A stretch of 64,000 nucleotides of DNA from contig NZ_MKVA01000011.1 in NCBI RefSeq assembly GCF_001899075.1, positions 1 through 64,000 of the forward strand, read 5' to 3'. Below the pieces are notes generated by a model, which saw only the letters and a list, made by a program, of their open reading frames with translations, was not told where the DNA came from and searched no databases. The position numbers and the translations under genes are program-made. This document shows, one piece after another, positions 26,753 to 35,509 of this stretch. The stretch is from Devosia sp. 67-54 (lineage in GTDB: Bacteria > Pseudomonadota > Alphaproteobacteria > Rhizobiales > Devosiaceae). Position 1 is the stretch's first letter. Each line of letters starts with the position of its first letter.

Positions 26753-27880
26753 ATGAGCCCCACCTCCGGCAAGCGTGTCGAAACCATCGACGTGTTCCGC
26801 GGCCTCGCCATCCTGATGGTGGTGCTCTACCACTTCACCGCGCGGCTGCCGGCCGAGGCGATGAACGTTGCCGGCATGCCGGCGCCGCCGGTGTTCTTCG
26901 GCTGGGCCGGCGTCTATTTCTTCTTCGCCATTTCGGGCTATTGCATCTATCTGACGCTCGAGCGCTCGGCGACGATCTCGCTGTTCCTCGCCCGCCGCTT
27001 CTCCCGGCTCTATCCGGCCTTTCTCGCGGCGGCGCTGTTCCTGTTCGCCTACGGGCTCATCGCCCCCGTGCCCTCCATCCCGGCCGCCGATTTCCACGAG
27101 CGGCCCTCGACCCTCGTCGACCTCGTGCTCAATCTGCTGGTGGTCGGCGACGGCCGCTGGGTCAACGGCTCGTTCTGGTCGATCGCAGTTGAAATCAAGT
27201 TCTATATCGGCCTCGGCCTGCTCGCTCTGCTGGTGCCCGACCGGCAGAAGCTGGCGACGCTCTTTGCCTGGCTGTCGCTCGCCGCGGCGCCGTTCTGGCT
27301 GCTGGCGATGGGGTACGCGCTCGGCGGCGGCAGCCATCTTCCGCAAAAGCTCATCGGCCTTGCGACCATCGCGCCGTATTTGCCGTTCTTCGCCATCGGC
27401 ATTCTGGCGCGCACCCACAGGCCGGGCTCTCCGCTCGGCGCGCTGCTGCTGGCGCTGTGCTTCGTCGAAGGCGCCGCGGTGATCTTCATGACCGCGCTCG
27501 ACGGCTCGCCCGACGTGCCTGCCGCCGCGCTCACCACGCTGATCACCATGGGCCTGCTCGGCGCGCTGGTGGCGTTCGGCGCCGGCGTGCCGATGCCGCA
27601 CGTGCCGGGGCTGTCGCGCACCGTCGCGGCGCTCGGCTTCGTCAGCTTCTCCTGGTACCTCGTGCACGAGAATCTCGGCGCGAGCTTCCTGTTCAACCTC
27701 AACCGGGTGATGCCCAACACGCTCGCCGTACTGCTGACCGTCGGGGCGACGCTGCTCATCGCCTGGGTGTTCTCGCAACTGGTCGAGTGGCGCTTCCGCA
27801 AGCCGTTCGAGGCCTTCGCGCTGAAGCTGCTGGGCGCCGTCGCCGCCCGCTTCCGCCGCGCCGGCCCGGTGCGTGCCTAG
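26753..27880 (+). CDS. Acyltransferase-3 family membrane protein (second copy)
   Basis: A 375-residue polytopic acyltransferase. It starts KRVETIDVFRGLAILMVVLY, then FFFAISGYCIYLTL and FLARRFSRLYPAFL. WSIAVEIKFYIGLGLL fits the family's WSLxxE motif. It is divergent in sequence from the preceding copy and so not a recent duplication. The stop overlaps the convergent ABC ATPase gene by four bases. Probably modifies a surface glycan; substrate unknown. Confidence 0.88.
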   Translation: MSPTSGKRVETIDVFRGLAILMVVLYHFTARLPAEAMNVAGMPAPPVFFGWAGVYFFFAISGYCIYLTLERSATISLFLARRFSRLYPAFLAAALFLFAYGLIAPVPSIPAADFHERPSTLVDLVLNLLVVGDGRWVNGSFWSIAVEIKFYIGLGLLALLVPDRQKLATLFAWLSLAAAPFWLLAMGYALGGGSHLPQKLIGLATIAPYLPFFAIGILARTHRPGSPLGALLLALCFVEGAAVIFMTALDGSPDVPAAALTTLITMGLLGALVAFGAGVPMPHVPGLSRTVAALGFVSFSWYLVHENLGASFLFNLNRVMPNTLAVLLTVGATLLIAWVFSQLVEWRFRKPFEAFALKLLGAVAARFRRAGPVRA

Positions 27881-28596
27881 GACGCCGCGACCAGCGCCCG
27901 GGTGTAGTCGCTCCGGATGTCGCGCGCCCGCAGCGCCTCGCGCGTCAGCGTTTCGACCAGCTCGGCATTGCGCATCACCGCCAGGCGGTCGCACATGTAG
28001 CTGATCACCGCCAAATCGTGGCTGACGATCACGAAGGTGAGGCCGAGCTCGCCCCGCAGGCGGTTGAGCAGATTGAGGATTTCCGCCTGGATCGAGACGT
28101 CCAGCGCCGAGGTCGGCTCGTCGAGCAGCAGGATCTTGGGCTCGAGCGCCAGCGCCCGCGCGATCGACACGCGCTGCCGCTGCCCGCCGGAAAGCTCGTG
28201 CGGAAAGCGGAAGCGGAATTTCGCCCCGAGCCCGATGAGCTCGAGCAGTTCCACCGTGCGCCGCTCGATGTCGGCCATGCGGTTGATCCGCATCGGCTCG
28301 GCGATCTGCTCGCCGACCACGTAGCGCGGGTGCAGCGACGCATAGGGGTCCTGGAACACCATCTGGATTTCGCGCGCCAGCCGCTTGCGCGGCGTCGCAT
28401 GCGCGTCGAGCCCGTTGATGGCGATGCGGCCATCCCAGTCGCGGTTGAGGTTCATGATCGAGCGCAGCAGCGTCGACTTGCCCGAACCGGATTCGCCGAC
28501 GAGGCCGAAACTCTCGCCGTCCCTGACGGTCAGCGACACGTCGCGCACCGCGATCGAGGGCCCGAAGCGGACCGTGAGGTGCTCGATCTCGATCAT
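27877..28596 (-). CDS. Peptide/nickel-type ABC transporter ATPase, DppF-like
   Basis: A 239-residue ATPase with Walker A GESGSGKST, Q-loop MVFQDPYASLHPR, signature LSGGQRQRV and Walker B ILLLDEPTSAL. It lacks the C-terminal oligopeptide extension with Cys residues found in many DppF proteins and is short for the family. The ATG at 28596 overlaps the stop of the preceding ATPase gene as ATGA. It is the last gene of the SBP-permease-permease-ATPase-ATPase operon. Confidence 0.93.
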   Translation of the reverse strand: MIEIEHLTVRFGPSIAVRDVSLTVRDGESFGLVGESGSGKSTLLRSIMNLNRDWDGRIAINGLDAHATPRKRLAREIQMVFQDPYASLHPRYVVGEQIAEPMRINRMADIERRTVELLELIGLGAKFRFRFPHELSGGQRQRVSIARALALEPKILLLDEPTSALDVSIQAEILNLLNRLRGELGLTFVIVSHDLAVISYMCDRLAVMRNAELVETLTREALRARDIRSDYTRALVAAS

Positions 28597-29435
28597 GAGG
28601 CCGCCCAGCCCGCATCGCGGTTGAGGGTGGGGAGCGGCGTCAGCGGCCCGTCGATGCTGGGCAGGCACGCCAGCAGCCCACGCGTATAGGGATGCGTCGC
28701 CTGATGCAGGTGGCTCGCCTGCAGGTCCTCGACCACATGGCCGGCATACATCACCAGCACCCGGTCGCAGAAGCGCGACACCAGGTTGAGGTCGTGGCTG
28801 ATGAGGATGAGCCCCATGCCGCGCCGCGTCACCAGCTCGTCGAGGATGCTCAGCACCTGCGTGCGCACCGTGACGTCGAGCGCCGAAGTCGGCTCGTCGG
28901 CCACCAGGAGGTCGGGCTCGCGCACCAGCATCATGGCGATCATCACCCGCTGCCCCATGCCGCCCGACAGCTCGTGCGGATAGAGCCCGAACACCCGCTC
29001 CGGCTCGCGGATCTGCACCGCCTCCAGCATGGCGAGGGCGCGCTTGCGCGCCGCAGCGCCGGAGATGCGCCGGTCGCCGATGCGGATGGCCTCGACGATC
29101 TGCCGGCCGACCTGCATCACCGGGTTGAGCGAGAATTTCGGGTCCTGCAGGATCATCCCCATGCGGCCGCCGCGCAGCGCTCGCCGGACCCGCGGGGTCG
29201 CCGATGTGAGATCGAGCCCGTCGAAGCTCATGCGCTCGACGCTCATCCGCGCGTAGGGCGGCAGCACGCCGAGCAGCGCGCGGCCGGTGAGGCTCTTGCC
29301 CGAACCGCTTTCGCCGACGATGCCGAGCTTTTCGCGCCCGAGGCTGAGCGACACGCCGCGCACCGCCTCGGTGAAGCTGCCGTCGTCCTGCCGGAACGAC
29401 ACGCGCAGATTGTCGATGTCGACGAGACTGCTCAT
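28593..29435 (-). CDS. Peptide/nickel-type ABC transporter ATPase, DppD-like
   Basis: A 280-residue ATPase: Walker A GESGSGKSL, Q-loop MILQDPKFSLNP, signature LSGGMGQRV and Walker B LLVADEPTSALD. The C-terminal region has HPYTRGLLACLPSI, typical of Opp/Dpp ATPases. The ATG at 29435 overlaps the DppC-like stop (ATGA). It pairs with the next ATPase to form the heterodimeric motor. Confidence 0.94.
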   Translation of the reverse strand: MSSLVDIDNLRVSFRQDDGSFTEAVRGVSLSLGREKLGIVGESGSGKSLTGRALLGVLPPYARMSVERMSFDGLDLTSATPRVRRALRGGRMGMILQDPKFSLNPVMQVGRQIVEAIRIGDRRISGAAARKRALAMLEAVQIREPERVFGLYPHELSGGMGQRVMIAMMLVREPDLLVADEPTSALDVTVRTQVLSILDELVTRRGMGLILISHDLNLVSRFCDRVLVMYAGHVVEDLQASHLHQATHPYTRGLLACLPSIDGPLTPLPTLNRDAGWAAS

Positions 29436-30334
29436 CGCCGCTGCCTGAGATGCGGGTCGAGCAGATCGCGCACCGCATCGCCCAGCAGATTGAAGCCGAG
29501 GCTGACCACGAAGATGGCGATGCCGGGAATGGTCGGCACCCACCATTGGTCGAAGATGAAGCGGCGGCCGGTCGAGATCATGGCGCCCCATTCCGGCAGC
29601 GGCGGCTGCGCCCCGAGGCCGATGAAGCCGAGCCCGGCGGCGGTGAGGATGATGCCGGCCATATCGAAGGTGACGCGCACGATCACCGAGCTCAGGCACA
29701 TCGGGATGACGTGAAAGACGATGATGCGGAAGGGGCTCGCGCCGGCGAGCCGCGCCGCCGCCACGTAGTCGGAATTGCGCACCACCATCGCCTCGGCCCG
29801 CGCCAGCCGCGCATAGGGCGGCCAGGCGGTGAGCGTGATGGCCAGCGCCGCATTGACGATGCCCGGCCCGAGCGCGGCGACGAACGCCAGCGCCAGCAGC
29901 AGCTTGGGCACCGCGAGGAACACGTCGGTGATGCGCATGAAGATGCGGTCGGTCCAGCCGCCGACCGTGCCCGACACCGCGCCGATGATCAGCCCGATCG
30001 GCGCCGAGGTGACGATCACCAGCCCGACGATGAACAGCGTCAGCCGCGAGCCGTAGACGAGGCGCGAATAGATGTCGCGGCCGAGCTCGTCGGCGCCGAA
30101 CCAGAATTCGGCGCTGGGCGCCGAGAGCCGCTTGCCGAGGCTGGGCAGGTACGGATCGTGCGTGGCAAGAAGCGGCGCGAAGATGGCGACGAGGACCAGC
30201 AGCACCACGATGGCGAAGCCGACGACGCCGAGCGGATTGCGCAAGAAACGCCGCACGAAGACGCGGAACTCGCCGAGCCGCGCCGCCCGGAGCGCCCGCC
30301 GCGGATCTTCGATGGGGTCGCTGACCACGCTCAT
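29432..30334 (-). CDS. Peptide-type ABC transporter permease, DppC-like
   Basis: A 300-residue permease. The N-terminal FLRNPLGVVGFAIVVLLVLV helix (OppC_N) is followed by FGADELGRDIYSRLVYGSR, the DppC hallmark, about five more helices and the EAA-type loop with VAAARLAGASPFRI. The ATG at 30334 overlaps the upstream permease stop, so translation is coupled. Confidence 0.94.
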   Translation of the reverse strand: MSVVSDPIEDPRRALRAARLGEFRVFVRRFLRNPLGVVGFAIVVLLVLVAIFAPLLATHDPYLPSLGKRLSAPSAEFWFGADELGRDIYSRLVYGSRLTLFIVGLVIVTSAPIGLIIGAVSGTVGGWTDRIFMRITDVFLAVPKLLLALAFVAALGPGIVNAALAITLTAWPPYARLARAEAMVVRNSDYVAAARLAGASPFRIIVFHVIPMCLSSVIVRVTFDMAGIILTAAGLGFIGLGAQPPLPEWGAMISTGRRFIFDQWWVPTIPGIAIFVVSLGFNLLGDAVRDLLDPHLRQRR

Positions 30335-31368
30335 GTTCTCTGTCCCCGCGAGCGCGGATCGAGCGTGCGATAGAGCACGTCGCTCAGCGTGTTGATCAGC
30401 ACATACACCGCCCCGACCAGCAGCGTGCCGCCCAGCACCGCATTCATGTCGGCGGCGAACAGCGACTGGTAGATGTAGTTGCCGATGCCGGGCCAGGAAA
30501 AGATGGTCTCGACCAGCACCGAGCCTTCGAGCAGCCCGCCATAGCTGAGCGCGATGATGGTGACCAGCGGAATGGCGGCGTTGCGCAGCGCGTGGTTGGC
30601 GACGACGCGCAATTCGCTCGCGCCCTTGAGGCGCGCCGCGAGGATGTATTCGCGGCTCAATTCGTCGAGCATCACCGAGCGCGTCATGCGCGCGATATAG
30701 GCGAGGCTGTAATAGCCGAGCAGGATCGCCGGCAGCGTCATGTGGCCGACGGCGTTCCAGAACACGTCGGTCTGCCCGCCGAGCAGCGAGTCGACGAGGA
30801 TGAAGCCGGTGACCCGGGTGACCACGCCATTGTAGAACACGTCGAGCTGCCCCGGTCCGGCCACCCAGCCCAGCTTGTAGTAGAACACGAACAGGCCGAC
30901 GAGGCTCAGCCAGAACACCGGCACCGAATAGCCGACAAGGCTGACGACGCGGATCAGGTGATCGGGCCATTTTTCGTGCCAGTAGGCCGAGGCGACGCCC
31001 ATCGGGACGCCCAGCACGACGCCCAGCACCAGCCCGATGGTGGAAAGCTCGAGCGTCGCCGGAAAGAAGGTAAGCAGATCCTGCAGCACCGGCCGCGTCG
31101 TCTGGAACGAAATTCCGAAGTCGCCGCGCAGGATGCCGGCGATGTAGCGCCAGAACTGCACATAGAGCGGCTGGTCGAGCCCGAGCTCGAGGAACACCTT
31201 CTGGTAGGCCTCGTGCGTGGCCTTGTCGCCGACGATCTTGAGCGCCGGATCGATGGGAATGACGCGGCCGATGAAGAAGGTGAGCGCCGCAAGGCCGACC
31301 AGCGTGATGGCCACGGTGACCAGCCAGCTGCCGACGCCGGTTGCGATGCGCAGGGCACGGGAGGTCAT
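30331..31368 (-). CDS. Peptide-type ABC transporter permease, DppB-like
   Basis: A 345-residue permease with six predicted helices. It shows the DppB motifs LGLDQPLYVQFWRYIAGIL and DFGISFQTTRPV near the N-terminus, the EAA loop EYILAARLKGASELRVV, and FSWPGIGNYIYQSL near the C-terminus. The ATG at 31368 is used because an open extension upstream is translated repeat sequence. A 243-base gap containing REP-like repeats separates it from the binding-protein gene. Confidence 0.94.
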   Translation of the reverse strand: MTSRALRIATGVGSWLVTVAITLVGLAALTFFIGRVIPIDPALKIVGDKATHEAYQKVFLELGLDQPLYVQFWRYIAGILRGDFGISFQTTRPVLQDLLTFFPATLELSTIGLVLGVVLGVPMGVASAYWHEKWPDHLIRVVSLVGYSVPVFWLSLVGLFVFYYKLGWVAGPGQLDVFYNGVVTRVTGFILVDSLLGGQTDVFWNAVGHMTLPAILLGYYSLAYIARMTRSVMLDELSREYILAARLKGASELRVVANHALRNAAIPLVTIIALSYGGLLEGSVLVETIFSWPGIGNYIYQSLFAADMNAVLGGTLLVGAVYVLINTLSDVLYRTLDPRSRGQRT

Positions 31369-31389
31369 GGGACCGGCACCAGGGCCGGC

Positions 31390-31493
31390 GCCCTCCTCCC
31401 CCTTGCGGGGAGGGGCCGGGGGTGGGGGCCGCAATCACCGCCGGCGCTCGTTGCCCCCCTCCCCATCCCTCCCCCGCAAGGGGGGAGGGAGCC
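31390..31493. repeat. GC-rich REP-like repeat, inverted pair (copies 4 and 5)
   Basis: A forward copy at about 31390-31433 (core CCCCCTTGCGGGGAGGGG) and a reverse, partly variant copy at about 31453-31493 (core CCCTCCCCCGCAAGGGGG). They lie between the binding-protein stop and the DppB-like start, inside one operon. Such a structure could protect the upstream binding-protein mRNA and lower permease expression, which is inference. Confidence 0.78.
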
Positions 31494-31611
31494 CCAACTG
31501 CGCCCTTCGGCGGCGGAACTCTGGCGGGCGTTGGTGGGAATGACGGTCACCGAATATCTTCAGCCGGATGAGGGGGAGGCCGCAACCATGGCGGTCGCGG
31601 CCTCCCGACGC

Positions 31612-33204
31612 TTACTCTTTGCTCACGCCGCCATAGCGGTCGTCGGAGTAGGTGAAGCCGAGCACCAGGCCCTTGACGTTGGCGCGGGTCGCCACCTTGC
31701 GGGTGCCCTGGAACATGTAGACGAAGGGCGAGGCGTCGGCATGCGCCTTTTCGAGGTCGACATACATCTGCCGGCGCTTCTCCACGTCCTGCTCCTTGAC
31801 CGCGGCCAGCGCCTGGTCGGAGAGCGGGCCGGAGTTCCAGCCGAAGCGGTCGGCGAGGTCGGAGGTGCCGTCCGGATCGCCCGGGATGTTGACGGTGAAG
31901 GTTTTCACGTTGGAGTTCGGATCGGGATAGTCCGGTCCCCACAGGCCCATCCACACGTCGAGGTCGTGCTTGCGGTACTTGTCGAGCCACTGGCCGCCGT
32001 CGACCACTTCGAGGTTGAGGTTGATGCCGGCCTGCGCCAGCGTCGACTGCACCGCCTGCGCGAACTCGGTATAGGGCGGCACGTTCCACACCACGGTGTC
32101 GAGCGTGAACGGCAGCTTGACGCCGGATTCGGCGAGCAGCGACTTGGCCTTGTCGAGGTCGAGCTTGTACGGCGTGTAGTCGATGCCGCCGCCCAGGAAC
32201 CCGTCGGGGATCATCGTCTGGTGCACCTTCATGGTGCCCTTGCCGATGGTGTCGGCCATGCCCTGGTAGTCGACCAGGTATTTGATGGCCTGCACGACTT
32301 TCGGGTTCTTGAGGTTCTCGTTCCGGAGGTTGAGGCCGAAATAATAGAGCGTCGTGTCGTTGCCCTGGAGGACGTTGATGTCCTTGTTGCCGGCGATGGC
32401 GGCGAAGTCGTCGGGGCCGAGCTTGTTGGCGACGTCGATGTCACCCTTTTCGAGCGCCAGCCGCTCGGTGGCGCTTTCCGGCATCTGCTGGAAGAACAGC
32501 TTCGAGATCCCCGGCGCCGTCTGCCAGAAGTTCGGATTCCTGCTGAGCAGGATCGACTGCTTGGGCTCCCATTTGGTCAGCATGTAGGGGCCCGAGCCGG
32601 CCGAATTGGCCTGCTTCAGCCAGGCATTGCCGAGGTCGCCATTGACGTCGTGCTCCTTGACCAGCTTGGAGTCGACGATGCCGCCGGTATAGGACGACAG
32701 CACGTAGAGCACGAAGCTGGGCGCATATTGCTGGTCGACGGTGAACTGCAGCGTATCGTCGTCGAGCGCCTTGATCTTGTCCTTGACGTTGTCCTTGGTG
32801 AAGCCGAACTGCGTCAGGATGAACGAGATGCGGGTGTTGAGCAGCACCGGGCGCTGCAGCGAGAACTCGGCGTCGTGCGCCGTCACCGGATTGCCCGAGG
32901 CGAATTTGGCGTCGCGGTTCATCTTGAAGGTGAAGGTCTTGCCGTCGTCCGACACCGTCCAGCTCTTGGCCAGCACCGGGATGATCTTGGTCGGATCGTT
33001 GATGTCGAAGGTGACCAGCGGCTGATAGATCTGCTGGCTGATCAGCACGCCGGCGACCTCGCTGACCTCGCCCGGATCGAGCGTGATCACGTCGTCGATC
33101 GCGTCGGCGACGACGAGGGTGTCTTTTGGCGTGGCGGCATATGGGCTCGACGTGAACAGCGCCACGCCGAGGGCCACGCCGGCAAGCGCTTTGAATAGGC
33201 GCAT
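31612..33204 (-). CDS. ABC transporter substrate-binding protein, family 5 (DppA/OppA-like)
   Basis: A 530-residue periplasmic protein. The signal peptide MRLFKALAGVALGVALFTSS ends near YAA. The mature chain opens with DTLVVADAIDDVITLDPGEV and contains GSGPYMLTKWEPKQSILLSR and LDLDKAKSLLAESG, all typical of cluster-C peptide-binding proteins. The ATG at 33204 follows GGGAGAC. It is first of the five transport genes, behind the GAF and XRE-cupin regulatory genes. The ligand may be peptides or another solute; sequence alone does not decide. Confidence 0.92.
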   Translation of the reverse strand: MRLFKALAGVALGVALFTSSPYAATPKDTLVVADAIDDVITLDPGEVSEVAGVLISQQIYQPLVTFDINDPTKIIPVLAKSWTVSDDGKTFTFKMNRDAKFASGNPVTAHDAEFSLQRPVLLNTRISFILTQFGFTKDNVKDKIKALDDDTLQFTVDQQYAPSFVLYVLSSYTGGIVDSKLVKEHDVNGDLGNAWLKQANSAGSGPYMLTKWEPKQSILLSRNPNFWQTAPGISKLFFQQMPESATERLALEKGDIDVANKLGPDDFAAIAGNKDINVLQGNDTTLYYFGLNLRNENLKNPKVVQAIKYLVDYQGMADTIGKGTMKVHQTMIPDGFLGGGIDYTPYKLDLDKAKSLLAESGVKLPFTLDTVVWNVPPYTEFAQAVQSTLAQAGINLNLEVVDGGQWLDKYRKHDLDVWMGLWGPDYPDPNSNVKTFTVNIPGDPDGTSDLADRFGWNSGPLSDQALAAVKEQDVEKRRQMYVDLEKAHADASPFVYMFQGTRKVATRANVKGLVLGFTYSDDRYGGVSKE

Positions 33205-33263
33205 GGCAGTCTCCCTGTTGAATGCATGATGACTCCGGCTCATGCGGCCGGTTGGCAGAACTC

Positions 33264-33758
33264 TCATCGCGTGCCGATCTCCGGATAGGTGAAGACCAGC
33301 GCCGCGAGCGGCAGCAGCGCGTTGACCGCGCCGAGCACATCGGGCGTGAAGATGCCGGCATCGCCGAGCAGATTCACCGTGCCGCGCGTCGCCCCGCCGA
33401 TGACGATCGGCATGCACAGCGTCGCGCCGTACCCCATGGCCTCGAGCTCGGCGGTCTCCGGAATATAGACCGCCATTTCAGCCGGGCTGTTGCCGACGAT
33501 CGGCAGCTTGTCGACATAGATGCGCCGCGACCAGGCGGCCTCGTCGATGGGATCGGACGCCCCGAGCGGAAAGTGCTTCGGATCCGACGTGCCGATGCGG
33601 CGGGTGAGCTTCTGCGCGGGCACCGCCGCGAGCCAGGTCACGGTGCGCACCCTCGGCAGATCGAGCAGCAGCCCGTTGAGCACGTCGAGCAGCGCGTCGG
33701 GCCCCGTGGCGAGGGCAACGCTGAGGCGCGTGGCGATCTCGGGCTCGAGCGGGATCAT
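33264..33758 (-). CDS. GAF-domain-like small protein
   Basis: A 164-residue cytosolic protein resembling a single GAF domain: MGYGATLCMPIVIGGATRGTVNLL in the second half is the typical GAF core, and no output domain follows. The ATG at 33758 overlaps the XRE-cupin regulator's stop as ATGA, so the two are translated together. It precedes the peptide-type binding-protein gene by 59 bases. It may sense a substrate or metabolite of this operon; function not established. Confidence 0.7.
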   Translation of the reverse strand: MIPLEPEIATRLSVALATGPDALLDVLNGLLLDLPRVRTVTWLAAVPAQKLTRRIGTSDPKHFPLGASDPIDEAAWSRRIYVDKLPIVGNSPAEMAVYIPETAELEAMGYGATLCMPIVIGGATRGTVNLLGDAGIFTPDVLGAVNALLPLAALVFTYPEIGTR

Positions 33759-34357
33759 GGCTGGAACAACTGCATGGTGCCGACCCACAATTCGATGGCC
33801 GTCTCGGCCCCGATATTGGTGCGCCGATGCGGCTTGTGCGAATCGAAGTGCAGCGTGTCGCCGGCGCCCAGCTCGTAGCTCGTCCCGTCGACCTCGTAGA
33901 GCATGTGCCCGGCGACGAGGTAGATGAAGTCCTCGCCGTCATGGCTCATCATCTCCGAGGCATGCCCGGGCAGCACATGGGTGAGGCAGGCATTGAGCCT
34001 GGCCTCGGCAAAGCCCGGCTCGAGAAATTCGTAAAAGCGCGTATTGCCGGTGCCGGCCTCGAACAGCGGCCGCTTGCCGGCGCGGGTGACGACGCTGTGC
34101 CGCCGGCCCGGCGGCTGCGCCACGAACATGTCGACCGAGCAGTCGAGCGCCTTGGCCACGTTGTAGAGCGAGCTCAGCGACGGCGTCGAAATCCCGCGCT
34201 CGATCTGGCTGATGAAGCCGATGGTGAGGCCGGCCTCGTCGGCCACCTGCTGCATGGTCTTGCCGAGCGCCTTGCGGCGGGCGCGGATGCGCGCCCCGAG
34301 GCCCTTGCCGTCCTCAGGCAGCTCCAGCTCCACCGGCCATGCCGCACTCTTGCCCAT
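33755..34357 (-). CDS. XRE-family regulator with C-terminal cupin domain
   Basis: A 200-residue regulator. The helix-turn-helix (about residues 20-75) contains TMQQVADEAGLTIGFISQIE. The cupin sensor (about 110-195) has HVLPGHASEMMSHDGEDFIYL and HFDSHKPHRRTN. Proteins of this type control polyamine, amino-acid or peptide uptake operons and bind a small ligand in the cupin. A perfect palindrome TTTAGTGACACTAAA lies 31 bases upstream of the start and is probably its operator. It leads the operon with the GAF and ABC genes. Confidence 0.92.
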   Translation of the reverse strand: MGKSAAWPVELELPEDGKGLGARIRARRKALGKTMQQVADEAGLTIGFISQIERGISTPSLSSLYNVAKALDCSVDMFVAQPPGRRHSVVTRAGKRPLFEAGTGNTRFYEFLEPGFAEARLNACLTHVLPGHASEMMSHDGEDFIYLVAGHMLYEVDGTSYELGAGDTLHFDSHKPHRRTNIGAETAIELWVGTMQLFQP

Positions 34358-34387
34358 CCGGTTCGCGCCCGCCCCATCGCGTGAAAC

Positions 34388-34402
34388 TTTAGTGACACTA
34401 AA
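34388..34402. promoter_or_regulatory. Operator-like palindrome TTTAGTGACACTAAA
   Basis: Perfect 6-bp arms TTTAGT / ACTAAA with a 3-bp centre stand out as AT-rich in a GC-rich context, just upstream of the XRE-cupin start. The position fits autoregulation of this regulator together with the downstream ABC operon. Confidence 0.65.
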
Positions 34403-34458
34403 TTCGGGCGTGGAACGGAAGTCAACCGGATGTTGATGCGGGAGCCTTGGCGCCTCGC

Positions 34459-35421
34459 CTATCCCCGTTCCGCCGCGATCGTCGCCAGCAGCGCCTCGCG
34501 CTCCGGCACGATCTCGGCGAACCCCAGCTCCTCGCGGATGCGGGTCGTATCGAGGGTCAGCGGATAGCGCAGATCCGAGGCATCGGCGCGGTCGGCGAGG
34601 AGCCCGCGCGTTTCGGGCGGCACCTCCAGCACCTCGATCGGCCGGTTGAGCACCACCGCGAAGCTCAGCAGCCATTCGATCGGCGTGCGCACGAAAGCCT
34701 GCCCGACATTGTAGGTGCGGCCGGCCGCCTGCGGCGCGGTGGCGGCGAGCGCGATGGCCTCGCCCACATCCTCGACATAGCCGTAGGAATTGGGCCAGCG
34801 CGCCGCCCGCTGGTCGATCTCGACCACCCCGCCGCGCTCGACCGCCTCGATCGCCCAGCCGAAGCGGTGCTGCTTGTCGCCCGGCCCGAACACCATGGGC
34901 GCCCGGATCACCGTGGTGGCAAAGCGCCCGTCGCCGGCCGTCGCCTCCTCGAGGATGATCTTGTCGTAATCCTCCAGCATGTCGGCCTCGACGCCCCTGG
35001 GCCGCCGCTCGTTCTGCCGGTAGGGGTGGCGGAAGCTGCGCAAGGGATCGTCTTCCTTGGCCGGCGCCGCCTGCACCGGCGGCGTGTCGCGCCTGAGCAG
35101 CCCGCCATAATTGGCATAGACGTCGACCGAGCTCAGCAGCACATAGCGCCCGCCGACCGCCCCCATCGCCTCCAGCATCGGCGCGGTGTTGCCGAGGCCG
35201 AGCGCGAAGATGTCGATGACGGTGTCGACGCCGTGCTGCTGGAAGATCTCGACGAGCCGCCGCCCGTCCTGCCGGTCGGCGGCAACGAAGCGCGCGCCCT
35301 CGGGCACCGCGACCGGATGCCGGCCGCGCGCCAGCACCAGCGGCTCGAGCCCCCGCGCCAGGAGCCGCCGCGCCACGGCGCTGCCGATGAACCCCGTCCC
35401 GCCACAGACCGCAACCGTCAT
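34459..35421 (-). CDS. NAD-dependent epimerase/dehydratase family protein
   Basis: A 320-residue extended short-chain dehydrogenase. It has the nucleotide-binding motif GGTGFIGSAVARRLL at the N-terminus, YVLLSSVDVYANYGG mid-chain and a C-terminal substrate domain. The usual YxxxK catalytic pair is less clear: a Y in DYDKIILEE supplies a possible YDK. The ATG at 35421 is used, with an unsupported open extension upstream. It lies 101 bases upstream of the XRE-cupin regulator on the same strand. Substrate unknown. Confidence 0.83.
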   Translation of the reverse strand: MTVAVCGGTGFIGSAVARRLLARGLEPLVLARGRHPVAVPEGARFVAADRQDGRRLVEIFQQHGVDTVIDIFALGLGNTAPMLEAMGAVGGRYVLLSSVDVYANYGGLLRRDTPPVQAAPAKEDDPLRSFRHPYRQNERRPRGVEADMLEDYDKIILEEATAGDGRFATTVIRAPMVFGPGDKQHRFGWAIEAVERGGVVEIDQRAARWPNSYGYVEDVGEAIALAATAPQAAGRTYNVGQAFVRTPIEWLLSFAVVLNRPIEVLEVPPETRGLLADRADASDLRYPLTLDTTRIREELGFAEIVPEREALLATIAAERG

Positions 35422-35509
35422 GCCGATTCTCTCCCCGCCGCTGCGGGCCGGACCAGACCATGCCGCGAGGGTCGCCGGCAAGCCGGCGGAGGCGGGCGGG
35501 CGGCAAGCC

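Noticed and set aside
30592-33198. Long plus-strand open frame (868 codons) opposite the peptide ABC genes
   Set aside because: Antisense shadow of the binding-protein and permease genes, with no recognisable domain.
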